Assembly (NCBI GenBank): GCA_949316235.1
Contig: OX438744.1
Span: forward strand, 29,384,778-29,448,777
DNA: 64,000 bases
Origin: Oegoconia quadripuncta
Taxonomy: Eukaryota; Arthropoda; Insecta; Lepidoptera; Autostichidae
Direction of reading: 5' to 3'
The notes beneath the pieces were generated by a model. The model was not told where the DNA came from. It did not search any database and was given only the letters and a program-made list of their open reading frames with translations. Each line of letters opens with the position of its first letter. Positions within the stretch are counted from its first letter, which is position 1. A program made the translations under genes and the position numbers. This document shows positions 63,658 to 64,000 of the stretch, one piece after another.

Positions 63658-63978
63658 CACGACGGGTTCGTACTTGACCTCAATCACACCTGATGTTAAG
63701 TGAAGATGAGGTCGAAGGTGGAAGCGTACTGACCCGGAAACCCCAACACATTTGGGGGACTGGCTATCTTATCTCTGAAAACCGGAATACAACAATGCTA
63801 TTAACATTGCTTTTTGGCGGCAGATTTAGATAAGATGGTGGTAGCTAGCCAGGCGGACATTTAAAATGTCCTACCACCAACCAAACCGAGTACTTAAACA
63901 TGTACCCCGCTGGGGATCGAAACCGCGACTCCGAATCGTAAACCCAATGTCGTTTACATTGAACCACGGAGGCGGTTA
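63658..63978 (-). mobile_element. tRNA-derived SINE S1, longest copy
   Basis: The tail GTTCGTACTTGACCTCAATC, middle GCGTACTGACCCGGAAACCC, body TTATCTCTGAAAACCGGAAT and GGTGGTAGCTAGCCAGGCGG, head GGGGATCGAAACCGCGACTC, and the end GGAGGCGGTTA. It contains the middle segment missing from 54749-55033, so it represents the full unit. Confidence 0.8.
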
Positions 63979-64000
63979 GGTAATTCCCATTAACTGGTGA
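63979..64000. mobile_element. hairpin element family A, copy 7 (cut by window end)
   Basis: TAATTCCCATTAACTGGTGA matches the subterminal block of family A (compare TTCCCATTAACCGGTGAC at 43525-43542). It directly abuts the SINE S1 head. Confidence 0.5.

Overview
The window is nuclear DNA of an insect, most likely a moth or butterfly (Lepidoptera). It is AT-rich, has short exons with GTAAG-type splice donors in long introns, and is packed with repeats of kinds I associate with lepidopteran genomes: CR1/jockey-like and RTE-like LINEs, tRNA-derived and 5S-derived SINEs, and many small palindromic elements. No bacterial, organellar or CRISPR features are present. The species cannot be named from sequence alone.

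One host gene can be built with confidence: a ten-exon plus-strand gene from the signal-peptide exon at 3411 to the stop codon at 27672. All exon phases agree and give 627 codons: signal peptide, two sushi/CCP domains, one MAM domain over four exons, one somatomedin-B domain, a long Thr-rich mucin-like stalk, one transmembrane helix and a short Arg-rich tail. It looks like a type I cell-surface or adhesion/recognition protein. I do not recognise an orthologue and give no symbol.

The introns hold mobile DNA. Intron 1 has a nested cluster (a LINE remnant split by a MITE and a second LINE fragment). Intron 3 has an RTE 3' end, a hairpin element and a 5'-truncated CR1-like copy. Intron 7 has a near-complete, antisense CR1-like LINE (about 17883-22620) with two open ORFs. 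ORF1 ends in a canonical U_UUA_AAC slippery heptamer, and the ORF2 reading frame opens exactly in the -1 frame at that point. Intron 9 has a broken mariner transposase N-terminus.

From 27.7 to 51.3 kb I find no convincing host gene, only a mosaic of repeats. The recurrent elements are: hairpin family A (six copies plus one cut by the window end), a near-perfect 271-bp palindrome (31739-32009), family C with the TIR TGGTGTCGATTCGGATGTAC (three copies), SINE families S1, S2 and S3, a 5S-rRNA-derived SINE, RTE and CR1-like 3' ends, and a possible solo LTR.

From 51306 to 63152 a 5.92-kb block is present twice in direct tandem, almost identical, with an 8-nt unmatched sequence at the junction. 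The window ends in SINE S1 and the start of another family A element.
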